From Lachnospiraceae bacterium (GTDB lineage Bacteria; Bacillota; Clostridia; Lachnospirales; Lachnospiraceae): a stretch of DNA of 10,387 nucleotides. Below, piece by piece: positions 1 to 5,187 of the stretch (its first letter is position 1; the number at the start of each line of letters is the position of its first letter). The stretch lies in assembly GCA_003446735.1 (NCBI GenBank), contig DMCJ01000215.1, forward strand, positions 4,814 through 15,200, read 5' to 3'. The translations under genes were made by a program, and so were the position numbers. The notes beneath the pieces were generated by a model, which was not told the DNA's origin, searched no databases, and worked only from the letters and a program-made list of their open reading frames with translations.

Positions 1-13
1 GTTATTCATAATA

Positions 14-496
14 TCACACCCCCTGCCATATCCCGTCGATAAAGATCCTGATAAGATCATCCCTGTCCCAGAGGATCACCTTGTTAACATCGGCTAAGAT
101 CCTGGTATTATCCGTGTACTCGGAATTGGTGATCACAAGTCCTCTGTCGCAGTCGTAATATGCAAGTGACGCAACGACTTCCTGAACGGCGGAGAGGCCG
201 ACCTTCTCCTCGTATCTCTTAGCCTGGACAGCGATCTTAAATCCGTCCTCAAGCGTTATTATAAGATCCGCTCCAAAATCCTTTGTAAGCGGCGTCTTTT
301 GAACATTTACACCGAATGAGATGAGCTTTTTATAAAGATATTCTTCAAACTCCGCTCCGCTCATCATATCGATCCTGCCGATGTCGCTGTTTAGATAGCA
401 TCTCCTTCTTACCCATCTTATAAAGAGGATAAGAAGGTAAAAAATCGCCGGAATGCATATGACTGATAAGGCTGCGACCTTAAATTCCAAAGGCAT
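14..496 (-). CDS. Membrane-anchored Mrr-like restriction endonuclease
   Basis: The 160-residue protein has one N-terminal membrane segment (about residues 8-26) followed by an Arg-rich stop-transfer stretch (RWVRRR), then a cytoplasmic Mrr-type nuclease domain (about 45-155). Visible PD-(D/E)XK landmarks are GAEFEEYL (47-54, with the conserved Glu), DFGAD (73-77, metal-binding Asp77) and QAKRY (91-95, catalytic Gln-x-Lys), followed by the VQEVVA and LVITNSEYT stretches usual in this family. Mrr-like proteins cut DNA, some specifically modified DNA; the membrane anchor puts the domain at the inner face of the membrane. The start ATG at 496 has an AGGAG 7 nt upstream, and that Shine-Dalgarno overlaps the TAG stop of the HIRAN gene 10 nt away, so the two are translationally coupled. 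No methyltransferase is in view. The family call is strong; the biological role is inference. Confidence 0.88.
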   Translation of the reverse strand: MPLEFKVAALSVICIPAIFYLLILFIRWVRRRCYLNSDIGRIDMMSGAEFEEYLYKKLISFGVNVQKTPLTKDFGADLIITLEDGFKIAVQAKRYEEKVGLSAVQEVVASLAYYDCDRGLVITNSEYTDNTRILADVNKVILWDRDDLIRIFIDGIWQGV

Positions 497-506
497 GCAT
501 CTTCTC

Positions 507-800
507 CTACAACTTTAAAACGCAAATGGCCCCTCTTGCCGTTTTCATAAGGACCTTGCCTTTAGCCTTCTTTTTCATAAGGCCATACATACGTCCGGCG
601 GAAAATGACTCTCCGAGTACCGTGTAGGGGCTGTTGGCCACATATCCGATCTTTCCTAGCCCTTTTATCTCTACGCGGATCGCCTCTTTATCATACTCAT
701 TGTCAGGCTCCTTGACAAGCCTTACTTTCATTCCCTTCTTTAAGAAATCACTTCCATGATAATGATTCATCCCAGTGATCGTGAAAAATACGTCTTTCAT
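507..800 (-). CDS. Small HIRAN-domain protein
   Basis: A 97-residue protein that is essentially one HIRAN domain: FTITGMNHYHG (6-16), a basic strand KVRLVKEP (25-32), the hallmark EPDNEYDKEAIRV (31-43) and KIGYVANSPY (50-59), ending in a hydrophobic beta strand. HIRAN domains (PF08797) occur in HLTF/Rad5-type helicases, where they bind DNA ends, and as stand-alone proteins in bacteria and phages. I start it at ATG 800, not at the upstream in-frame 881, because AAGGAGG stands 6 nt before ATG 800 and the 27 residues in front are low-complexity Arg/Lys. Its TAG stop is part of the ribosome binding site of the downstream Mrr-like nuclease, indicating a two-gene unit. A role in recognising damaged or foreign DNA for the nuclease is inference. 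Confidence 0.88.
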   Translation of the reverse strand: MKDVFFTITGMNHYHGSDFLKKGMKVRLVKEPDNEYDKEAIRVEIKGLGKIGYVANSPYTVLGESFSAGRMYGLMKKKAKGKVLMKTARGAICVLKL

Positions 801-915
801 AACGTGCCTCCTTTTTCTCTTTCGTTTTATCGACTTCGTTCTGCCGCTCCCTCGTCGCCCTCTGATCAAAGGATAAACCATTTAAAGTACAATAAAACTC
901 CCTTTAAGGCACGTT
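801..915 (-). promoter_or_regulatory. Possible SD-masking RNA pairing upstream of the HIRAN gene
   Basis: In the minus-strand transcript, AACGTGCCT (915-907) is perfectly complementary to AGGCACGTT (809-801), which contains the last three bases of the AGGAGG Shine-Dalgarno and runs up to the base before ATG 800. If transcription starts upstream of 915, a 9-bp helix (plus a possible G-U pair) could close over about 97 nt and hide the ribosome binding site. I could not identify a start site, so this is a candidate only. No known riboswitch family is recognised in the loop. Confidence 0.25.
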
Positions 916-937
916 TTTTCGTTTTTTACGCTTTTTT
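914..937. other. Phased A-tracts, likely curved DNA
   Basis: Three runs of six T (A on the minus strand) begin at 914, 922 and 932, spaced 8 and 10 bp and separated by GCGT/CG. Near-helical phasing of A6 tracts is a hallmark of intrinsically bent DNA. It lies between the lipoprotein stop and the HIRAN gene and could act as an UP-element-like region for a downstream promoter; no confident -35/-10 pair follows it. Confidence 0.4.
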
Positions 938-959
938 ACGCTCTTTCAGATATCATTCT

Positions 960-1358
960 TTATTCTTTATTTTTGTCTTTATCGGTCTTAAACACCATAT
1001 CTCCTTTTTCATCATACTCGATCCAGCCGTCTAAGACTTTTTTGTAATCATCGTAATACTCACCTTCGCGGTCTCCATGGACCTTAAACCTGTTACCCTC
1101 AGAATCTGTGACAACTTCCTTTATCAGATATCCTTCATAGTCGGGAAGGCCGGCTCCTCCGATATCTTCCCCGTATTCCTGCCAGACCTTAACGGTAAAT
1201 TCCTGACCGGGATAAGTTTCCTTCAGGTATTTCTCGTGTGCTTCTTTCCTGTTGTTTAATACATCTTCACTTATCTTTTTATCGGACCTGATCGTGCAGG
1301 AACACAGCGTAAGAAGCAGTCCTATGCAGATAAGTATGGTGATCGATCTTGCTCTCAT
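960..1358 (-). CDS. Small lipoprotein of unknown function
   Basis: The 132-residue product begins MRARS, has a hydrophobic stretch (6-18) and a lipobox LCSC with the lipidated Cys at position 21, so it should be exported by Sec and anchored to the outer face of the membrane. The mature part is highly charged and Asp/Glu/Lys-rich, with aromatic-glycine stretches such as YPGQEF, DYEGYL and LDGWIEYDEKG; it ends in a polar tail. I do not recognise a family beyond the general type of small clostridial lipoproteins. A weak AAAGG stands 9 nt upstream of ATG 1358. The first 32 bases of the gene and its upstream region are tandemly duplicated immediately upstream (1327-1520), so its original promoter context has probably been altered. 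Confidence 0.8.
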   Translation of the reverse strand: MRARSITILICIGLLLTLCSCTIRSDKKISEDVLNNRKEAHEKYLKETYPGQEFTVKVWQEYGEDIGGAGLPDYEGYLIKEVVTDSEGNRFKVHGDREGEYYDDYKKVLDGWIEYDEKGDMVFKTDKDKNKE

Positions 1359-1520
1359 ATTTGTTAACCTTTATTTTATGTGACAGCGTACCGTGTGACA
1401 GCGTACCAGGCACCTTGTCACATTCAGATAAGTATGGTGATCGATCTTACTCTCATATTTGTAAACCTTTATTTCATGTGACAGCGTACTGTGACAGCGT
1501 ACCAGGCACCTTGTCACATT
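1327..1520. repeat. Tandem duplication (98 and 96 bp) of a gene start plus REP-like element
   Basis: Copy 1 is 1327-1424 and copy 2 is 1425-1520; both begin CAGATAAGTATGGTGATCGA and end GGCACCTTGTCACATT. They differ at three substitutions and a 2-bp indel, so the duplication is recent. On the minus strand each copy holds the lipoprotein start codon and its upstream sequence; copy 2 has ATG at 1456 but reads only ten codons (MRVRSITILI) before TGA. The duplication therefore left an orphan start region upstream of the real gene. Confidence 0.92.
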
Positions 1521-1536
1521 GGCACCTTGTCACATT
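1394..1536. repeat. REP-like palindromes (two complete, one half)
   Basis: Two hairpin units, 1394-1422 and 1490-1518, have 7-bp arms TGTGACA/TGTCACA around GCGTACCAGGCACCT. A further half unit, GGCACCTTGTCACATT, follows at 1521-1536, and extra TGTGACAGCGTAC half units precede each palindrome. The arrangement resembles the short extragenic palindromes that RAYT (Y1 transposase) proteins mobilise in Firmicutes; no transposase lies in the window. The class assignment is inference, the palindromes are directly visible. Confidence 0.7.
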
Positions 1537-1537
1537 T

Positions 1538-1657
1538 TCAGCTATGTGAATAATATTCTTCAAGCCTGGGTCTTGCGATCTCATAGCATTTTCTAAGGGA
1601 GGGATCAAACTGCGTTCCCATTTCCTCTAAGATGATGCTGTTTGCTTTTTCACTATA
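1538..1657 (-). pseudogene. C-terminal remnant of an HD-GYP-type protein
   Basis: A 39-codon stretch open from 1657 to the TGA at 1538 reads YSEKANSII, then EEMGTQFDPSLRKCYE, then a charged end. The GTQFDP motif followed by a short helix is the characteristic end of HD-GYP (c-di-GMP phosphodiesterase-like) and related HD domains. There is no start codon or ribosome site, an in-frame TAG at 1660-1658 blocks the 5' side, and the HD catalytic part is missing. The stop sits 2 nt from the REP-like repeats. It is most likely a deletion remnant, possibly created by repeat-mediated recombination. Confidence 0.65.
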
Positions 1658-1741
1658 CTAAAACCTCAGAGCTTATCTATATCACTCCACTGATCTATAT
1701 CATATCACATATTTAATATAATATATACAAAAAGCAGGTAT

Positions 1742-1771
1742 TTGACCCGTCTCATCGCGTTATGCTATCAT
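1742..1771 (+). promoter_or_regulatory. Promoter of the TIGR02206-type gene, probably leaderless
   Basis: TTGACC (-35, 1742-1747), an 18-bp spacer and TGCTATCAT (extended -10; TATCAT at 1766-1771). Transcription should start about 7 nt further, at or next to the A of ATG 1778. No Shine-Dalgarno precedes that ATG, in agreement with a leaderless mRNA. A TATAAT at 1717-1722 lacks a good -35 and is a weaker alternative. Confidence 0.6.
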
Positions 1772-1777
1772 CATCCC

Positions 1778-2533
1778 ATGGGATATTTCTTTACACAACA
1801 GGATGATATACCTTACGGTATGGGTTATGAGCTCTTTGGCCCCGCCCATCTTTTTAGCATGGCAGTTACGCTTACTTGCGTCATTTTACTTATCATCTTC
1901 TTCATAAGATCGGGCGCAGATAAAAGAAAAAAGATCCTCATCGCGATCCCTGTTTTAATGCTTATCCTAGAGATCATAAAAGACCTGATCTTAGCCATGA
2001 ACCACCGCTTTGGTATCGGCTACCTCCCGCTTCATATGTGCTCGTTCGGAATGCTTATCTTTCTTTTACAAAGATTTCTTAAAAATGAAAAAGCAAAGGC
2101 ATATTTCGGTGAGGTCGCATTTATCCTTATTCTTCCCGCCGGCCTTTTCGGCCTCATCTTTGCGGACTGGACGATCTACTATCCCGTCCTTAATTTCTTT
2201 AACATACACGGATATATCTGGCACGGTCTGCTCATCGCATACCCGATCCTGATCATAATAAATAGGGACGTAGCGCCTGACATTAAGCATATTCACTACG
2301 TCCTTTCATTTATCCTTATCGTGACCGTTCCCGTCTTTATCTTCGATAAGATCTTTAACTGTAATTATCTTTTTATAAACCGGCCCGTACCTGACAGCCC
2401 GCTTTCGCTTATGGCTTCATATATGGGAAATCCCGGCTACCTTGCAGGTTATCTTTTCATGTTGATATCCGTGATACTTTTTATGTATCTTATATCATCA
2501 ATTTGGTCCCGCGCTCAAAAACGATTAGGCTGA
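1778..2533 (+). CDS. TIGR02206 (YwaF-like) integral membrane protein
   Basis: A 251-residue protein with about seven hydrophobic segments (roughly 22-43, 53-72, 83-97, 108-126, 138-156, 168-187 and 217-243). Family landmarks are the N-terminal MGYFF...YELFGPAHL, the LPLHMCSFG motif (83-91), the IHGYIWHGL stretch, and NYLFINRPVPDSPL in the second half. This matches the TIGR02206/YwaF family of bacterial membrane proteins, whose function is unknown; some relatives are grouped with TMEM164. ATG 1778 gives the family's usual N-terminus; an in-frame TTG at 1742 lies inside the -35 box and is rejected. The 3' end overlaps the convergent peptide gene by 19 bp. It is transcribed alone, with no partner on its strand. 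Confidence 0.85.
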   Translation: MGYFFTQQDDIPYGMGYELFGPAHLFSMAVTLTCVILLIIFFIRSGADKRKKILIAIPVLMLILEIIKDLILAMNHRFGIGYLPLHMCSFGMLIFLLQRFLKNEKAKAYFGEVAFILILPAGLFGLIFADWTIYYPVLNFFNIHGYIWHGLLIAYPILIIINRDVAPDIKHIHYVLSFILIVTVPVFIFDKIFNCNYLFINRPVPDSPLSLMASYMGNPGYLAGYLFMLISVILFMYLISSIWSRAQKRLG

Positions 2534-2700
2534 GGCTGATCATTACCGTTTTCATTATAACCACCCGAATGGTCCATAGTGATACCGGGGGCCGGTTTAT
2601 AGACTTTTTTTACCTGTCCGCCCTTATTACTGATATATATGCTTCCGGATCCACCGCTTACATTTTCGATATCTTTCTCATCTAATTTCTTATCTTCCAT
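2515..2700 (-). CDS. Double-glycine leader peptide (bacteriocin/RiPP-like), 61 residues
   Basis: MEDKKLDEKDIENVSGG is a classical double-glycine leader (Leu and hydrophobic residues spaced before VSGG), normally cut after Gly-Gly by a C39-peptidase ABC transporter. The predicted mature part is 44 residues, Gly/Asn/Lys-rich, with KGGQVKKVYKPAPG and a second SGG, no Cys, and a Pro/Gln-rich end. AAGGGGGG lies about 8 nt before ATG 2700. The gene follows the other double-glycine peptide after 21 nt, so both should come from the promoter at 3018-3046. Its end overlaps the convergent membrane-protein gene. No transporter, immunity or modification gene is within the window; a role as bacteriocin, signal or secreted effector is open. 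Confidence 0.75.
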   Translation of the reverse strand: MEDKKLDEKDIENVSGGSGSIYISNKGGQVKKVYKPAPGITMDHSGGYNENGNDQPQPNRF

Positions 2701-2721
2701 TTACAAGCCCCCCTTATCAGA

Positions 2722-2997
2722 TTAGACCTTTCCTTTCTTTTCCTCTATCCTTCTTTTTACCTCATTAAAACTGATCTCTTCACCCAGTACATCCAAATAC
2801 AGATTAAGATCCATTCCCGATACCAGATGGGCATCTACCATATAACTGCGCAACGCTTCTTCCAAATTGCCTGTATCGTTTTTATCATATGTAAGCCCTA
2901 ATAATTGTGCCAGTTCAGCGTTGGCGCGATCGCTTCCACCGCTTACATTATCAAGTTCCATGTCGGAAAGTCTTTTGTCTTTTAAATCTCTGTCCAT
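2722..2997 (-). CDS. Double-glycine leader peptide with helical acidic core, 91 residues
   Basis: The leader MDRDLKDKRLSDMELDNVSGG (21 residues) closely parallels the neighbour's leader (DK-x-L...VSGG). The 70-residue remainder (SDRANAELAQLLGLTYDK and onward) is predicted helical and acidic, without Cys, ending in a charged FNEVKRRIEEKKGKV; it is longer than typical class II bacteriocins. The start is ATG 2997 with AGGAGG 5 nt upstream; the longer frame from 3063 would cross the promoter -10 box and is rejected. It is the first gene of the two-peptide unit. Homology of the mature part is not recognised. Secretion through a C39-type transporter encoded elsewhere is inferred. Confidence 0.78.
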   Translation of the reverse strand: MDRDLKDKRLSDMELDNVSGGSDRANAELAQLLGLTYDKNDTGNLEEALRSYMVDAHLVSGMDLNLYLDVLGEEISFNEVKRRIEEKKGKV

Positions 2998-3017
2998 CGC
3001 AACCTCCTTTATATAAA

Positions 3018-3046
3018 AGTATACGAATGAAACATGAAAATGGCAA
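3018..3046 (-). promoter_or_regulatory. Sigma-A promoter of the double-glycine peptide pair
   Basis: On the minus strand TTGCCA (3046-3041), a 17-bp spacer and TATACT (3023-3018) make a near-consensus promoter. The start would fall near 3011, giving a leader of only about 14 nt that holds the AGGAGG ribosome site. Confidence 0.75.
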
Positions 3047-3058
3047 GTAAAACAGGTG

Positions 3059-3085
3059 CACATTAAAATGTGAAAAGAATGTGAA
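3059..3085 (-). promoter_or_regulatory. Candidate activator site: repeated TTCACATT
   Basis: On the minus strand TTCACATT occurs twice (3085-3078 and 3074-3067), 11 bp apart, one helical turn; the second also forms an inverted repeat CACATT-N2-AATGTG (3072-3059). The block lies about 48-74 bp upstream of the predicted start of the peptide genes, a typical activator position. The regulator is unknown. Confidence 0.35.
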
Positions 3086-3120
3086 TAGAAGATTTATAAA
3101 GATACAAAATCGTCTGTTTA

Positions 3121-3129
3121 TGGTAAAAT
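3121..3129 (+). promoter_or_regulatory. Extended -10 promoter of the MoxR operon
   Basis: TGGTAAAAT is an extended -10 (TGn plus TAAAAT at 3124-3129); no good -35 stands at 17-18 bp. The start would be near 3136, giving a leader of about 73 nt to ATG 3209. It is divergent from the peptide promoter, about 80 bp away. Confidence 0.45.
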
Positions 3130-3208
3130 ATTCTCTGTGACATTTTTCATGATAGCAAATGGAAATGTCGGGCAGATGCCAAATATAATAAGTGATCCGG
3201 AGAATAAA

Positions 3209-4138
3209 ATGAATTCATCATTACAGGCTGTAAAAAGCGAGATAGAAAAAGTCATAAGAGGAAAGTCCGATGTACTTGATATGGTATTGTGTACCCTGCT
3301 TGCGGGCGGACATATCCTTCTTGAAGATATACCCGGCGTAGGAAAGACGACGCTTGCGGTCGCACTTTCAAGAAGCCTTTCCATGGACTATCGGAGAATG
3401 CAGTTTACGCCCGACGTTTTGCCGAGCGATATCTTAGGCTTTAATATGCTTGAGCAAAAGACCGGCGAATTTACGTTTAAAAAGGGTGCCATCTTTACCA
3501 ACCTCTTCCTTGCGGACGAGATCAACCGTACCTCTCCTAAGACCCAGTCGGCCTTACTTGAAGTCATGGAAGAAAAAAGAGTTTCCGTTGACGGCACGAC
3601 CTATCAGCTGGATCCGCCTTTCTTTGTTATTGCCACGCAAAATCCGATCGGCGCTTCGGGTACGCAAAAGCTCCCCGATTCCCAGCTTGACCGCTTCTTT
3701 GTAAGATTAAGCTTAGGTTATCCCGACCACGCATCTGCTACCGAGATCTTAAAAGGTCATTCCATGGAAAATATGGACGAAGTAAAGAGCGTCATGGCGC
3801 TCGAAGAGCTTATCGCACTTCAGCAAAAAGCACAGAATATATATGCATCCGACGAGATCTGCGATTATATCGTATCGATCGCCGAAGCATCCAGGCGCAC
3901 CGATCTCTTAAATCAGGGCATATCCCCCAGAGGTACGATCGCCGTATTAAAGATGTCAAGGGCTCACGCCCTCTTTGAGGACAGGAACTATGTGATCCCC
4001 GAGGACATATACAAGGTCTTATATTCGGTCACCAACCACAGGATGATCTTATCCACCAAGGCCCGCGCCGCAGCCAAAGATGAACGCGCCGTTCTTGAAG
4101 ACATCCTTTCATCAGTTCCCGTACCGAGGCTTTCCTGA
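3209..4138 (+). CDS. MoxR-family AAA+ ATPase
   Basis: A 309-residue AAA+ ATPase of the MoxR type (AAA_3 domain plus lid). Visible parts are Walker A GVGKTT (43-48), Walker B LFLADE (99-104) followed by INRTSPKTQSALLEVMEE, sensor 1 in IATQNP (141-146, Asn145), the LPDSQLDRF segment (155-163) carrying the conserved Arg162, and the lid motif GISPRG with the sensor-2 Arg. MoxR ATPases act as chaperone-like machines that assemble or activate proteins carrying VWA or DUF58 domains. ATG 3209 is chosen because GGAG stands 6 nt upstream; a GTG at 3137 in the same frame sits at the predicted transcript start and lacks a ribosome site. The stop overlaps the next ATG by one base (TGATG), so translation is coupled. 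Length is normal for the family. Confidence 0.95.
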   Translation: MNSSLQAVKSEIEKVIRGKSDVLDMVLCTLLAGGHILLEDIPGVGKTTLAVALSRSLSMDYRRMQFTPDVLPSDILGFNMLEQKTGEFTFKKGAIFTNLFLADEINRTSPKTQSALLEVMEEKRVSVDGTTYQLDPPFFVIATQNPIGASGTQKLPDSQLDRFFVRLSLGYPDHASATEILKGHSMENMDEVKSVMALEELIALQQKAQNIYASDEICDYIVSIAEASRRTDLLNQGISPRGTIAVLKMSRAHALFEDRNYVIPEDIYKVLYSVTNHRMILSTKARAAAKDERAVLEDILSSVPVPRLS

Positions 4139-5187
4139 TGCAAAAGAGGTTTTTTATCTCATCCTATCTTTCGCTCATATCCACCCTTATCCTGGTGGCT
4201 TTGTTATATTATTTTTTCAGACATACTTTTTTTATCATCCTTTTTGCATTTATCTTAGCTCTTCCCGCGATATCCTATGCCTATTCAAAGAGCATTTTTC
4301 AAAATCTAAGGACAGAGATCTCCTTTTACCCCTATGAGGCTGTAAAATTCGGAGAATGCGAGCTTAACTTAAAGATCATAAATCCCTCGCGCTTTCCTTT
4401 CCCGTCATTCATGCTCACCTTTTATGTACAAAATCCCATTTATAAGGAGCGCATCGAGCAGACTCACGTCATCCCGATAAAAGCCGGGGAAAACATTTTC
4501 TCATTTCCCATATCCTTAAATAAATGCGGAATATATGAAGCCGGGATCATGGATGTCACCGGATTTGATCTTTTTCACTTTTTTGCGTTCACGAAAGAGG
4601 TTGACATAACTTCAACCGTCAGGGTCTTTCCGGAAAGGCCCGCATCAAATGAACCTCATGAAGCCCTCTATTCCGAAGGCTTTGACGAATTTGAAGAATC
4701 CTCTAAGACAGGTAATGTATCATCCAATGTCACCGATATAAGGGAATACCGCCCCGGCGACAGGCTGCAGAGGATCCACTGGAAGCTCTCCCAGAAGATC
4801 GACAAACTCATGGTAAAGGAAAACGAATCCACCTCCACTCATGAGTTCTATGTGCTTACCGAATTATATCAGCCCGACTTTTCGGACTGTAAGAATGACC
4901 CTGCTCTATACCACGCCTTAGATGAGGCATTTGAATATACCTCTTCGATATCACAGGAGCTTTTAAATATGGGCCAGCCCTTTATGTTCTCGGTTTATTC
5001 GACGAGGCTTTCCGACTTTTTATCTTTCAGGATAAGAAGTAAGGAAGAGTTAAAAGAGGCCTTCTGCGCGGCCTTCTATGAGCCCACATACACATCCGAA
5101 AATCTGGCAAAAGAAGTCTATGAAAATGCCGGCTACAATAAAGGAACACTTATACATGTTACCCACAGGGGGATAGAGGATGCATAG
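4138..5187 (+). CDS. DUF58 membrane protein
   Basis: A 349-residue protein with two N-terminal membrane segments (about 6-25 and 29-48) and a large following domain. The DUF58 signature is clear: DIREYRPGDRLQRIHWKLSQ (200-219), then KLMVKENES. A beta-rich region (60-165) precedes it and the C-terminal part (235-340) has the alternating helix/strand pattern of a VWA-like fold. DUF58 proteins are the usual partners of MoxR ATPases. It sits between moxR-like and transglutaminase genes, overlapping them by 1 and 8 bases, which is the standard order of the cassette. GAGG lies 9 nt before the start. The molecular activity of the family is not firmly established. Confidence 0.93.
   Translation: MQKRFFISSYLSLISTLILVALLYYFFRHTFFIILFAFILALPAISYAYSKSIFQNLRTEISFYPYEAVKFGECELNLKIINPSRFPFPSFMLTFYVQNPIYKERIEQTHVIPIKAGENIFSFPISLNKCGIYEAGIMDVTGFDLFHFFAFTKEVDITSTVRVFPERPASNEPHEALYSEGFDEFEESSKTGNVSSNVTDIREYRPGDRLQRIHWKLSQKIDKLMVKENESTSTHEFYVLTELYQPDFSDCKNDPALYHALDEAFEYTSSISQELLNMGQPFMFSVYSTRLSDFLSFRIRSKEELKEAFCAAFYEPTYTSENLAKEVYENAGYNKGTLIHVTHRGIEDA

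Noticed and set aside
756..1034. 92-residue plus-strand frame across the HIRAN-lipoprotein gap
   Set aside because: It runs antisense to the well-supported HIRAN start and lipoprotein end, has no SD and has A-tract-derived Phe/Leu runs.
1349..1549. 66-residue plus-strand frame with repeated CDSVPGTLSH
   Set aside because: It is the translation of the REP-like repeats and duplicated DNA, with no ribosome site; peptides of this kind are usual artefacts of such palindromes.
2503..2685. 60-residue plus-strand frame opposite the double-glycine peptide
   Set aside because: It is antisense to the peptide gene with a good SD and leader motif, and has no independent support.
3118..3384. Minus-strand frames inside the MoxR, DUF58 and transglutaminase genes
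   Set aside because: They are antisense shadows of strongly supported coding regions and have no recognisable domains or ribosome sites.
3137..4138. Longer MoxR starting at GTG 3137
   Set aside because: GTG 3137 coincides with the predicted transcript start and lacks an SD, whereas ATG 3209 has GGAG at 6 nt and gives the usual family length.
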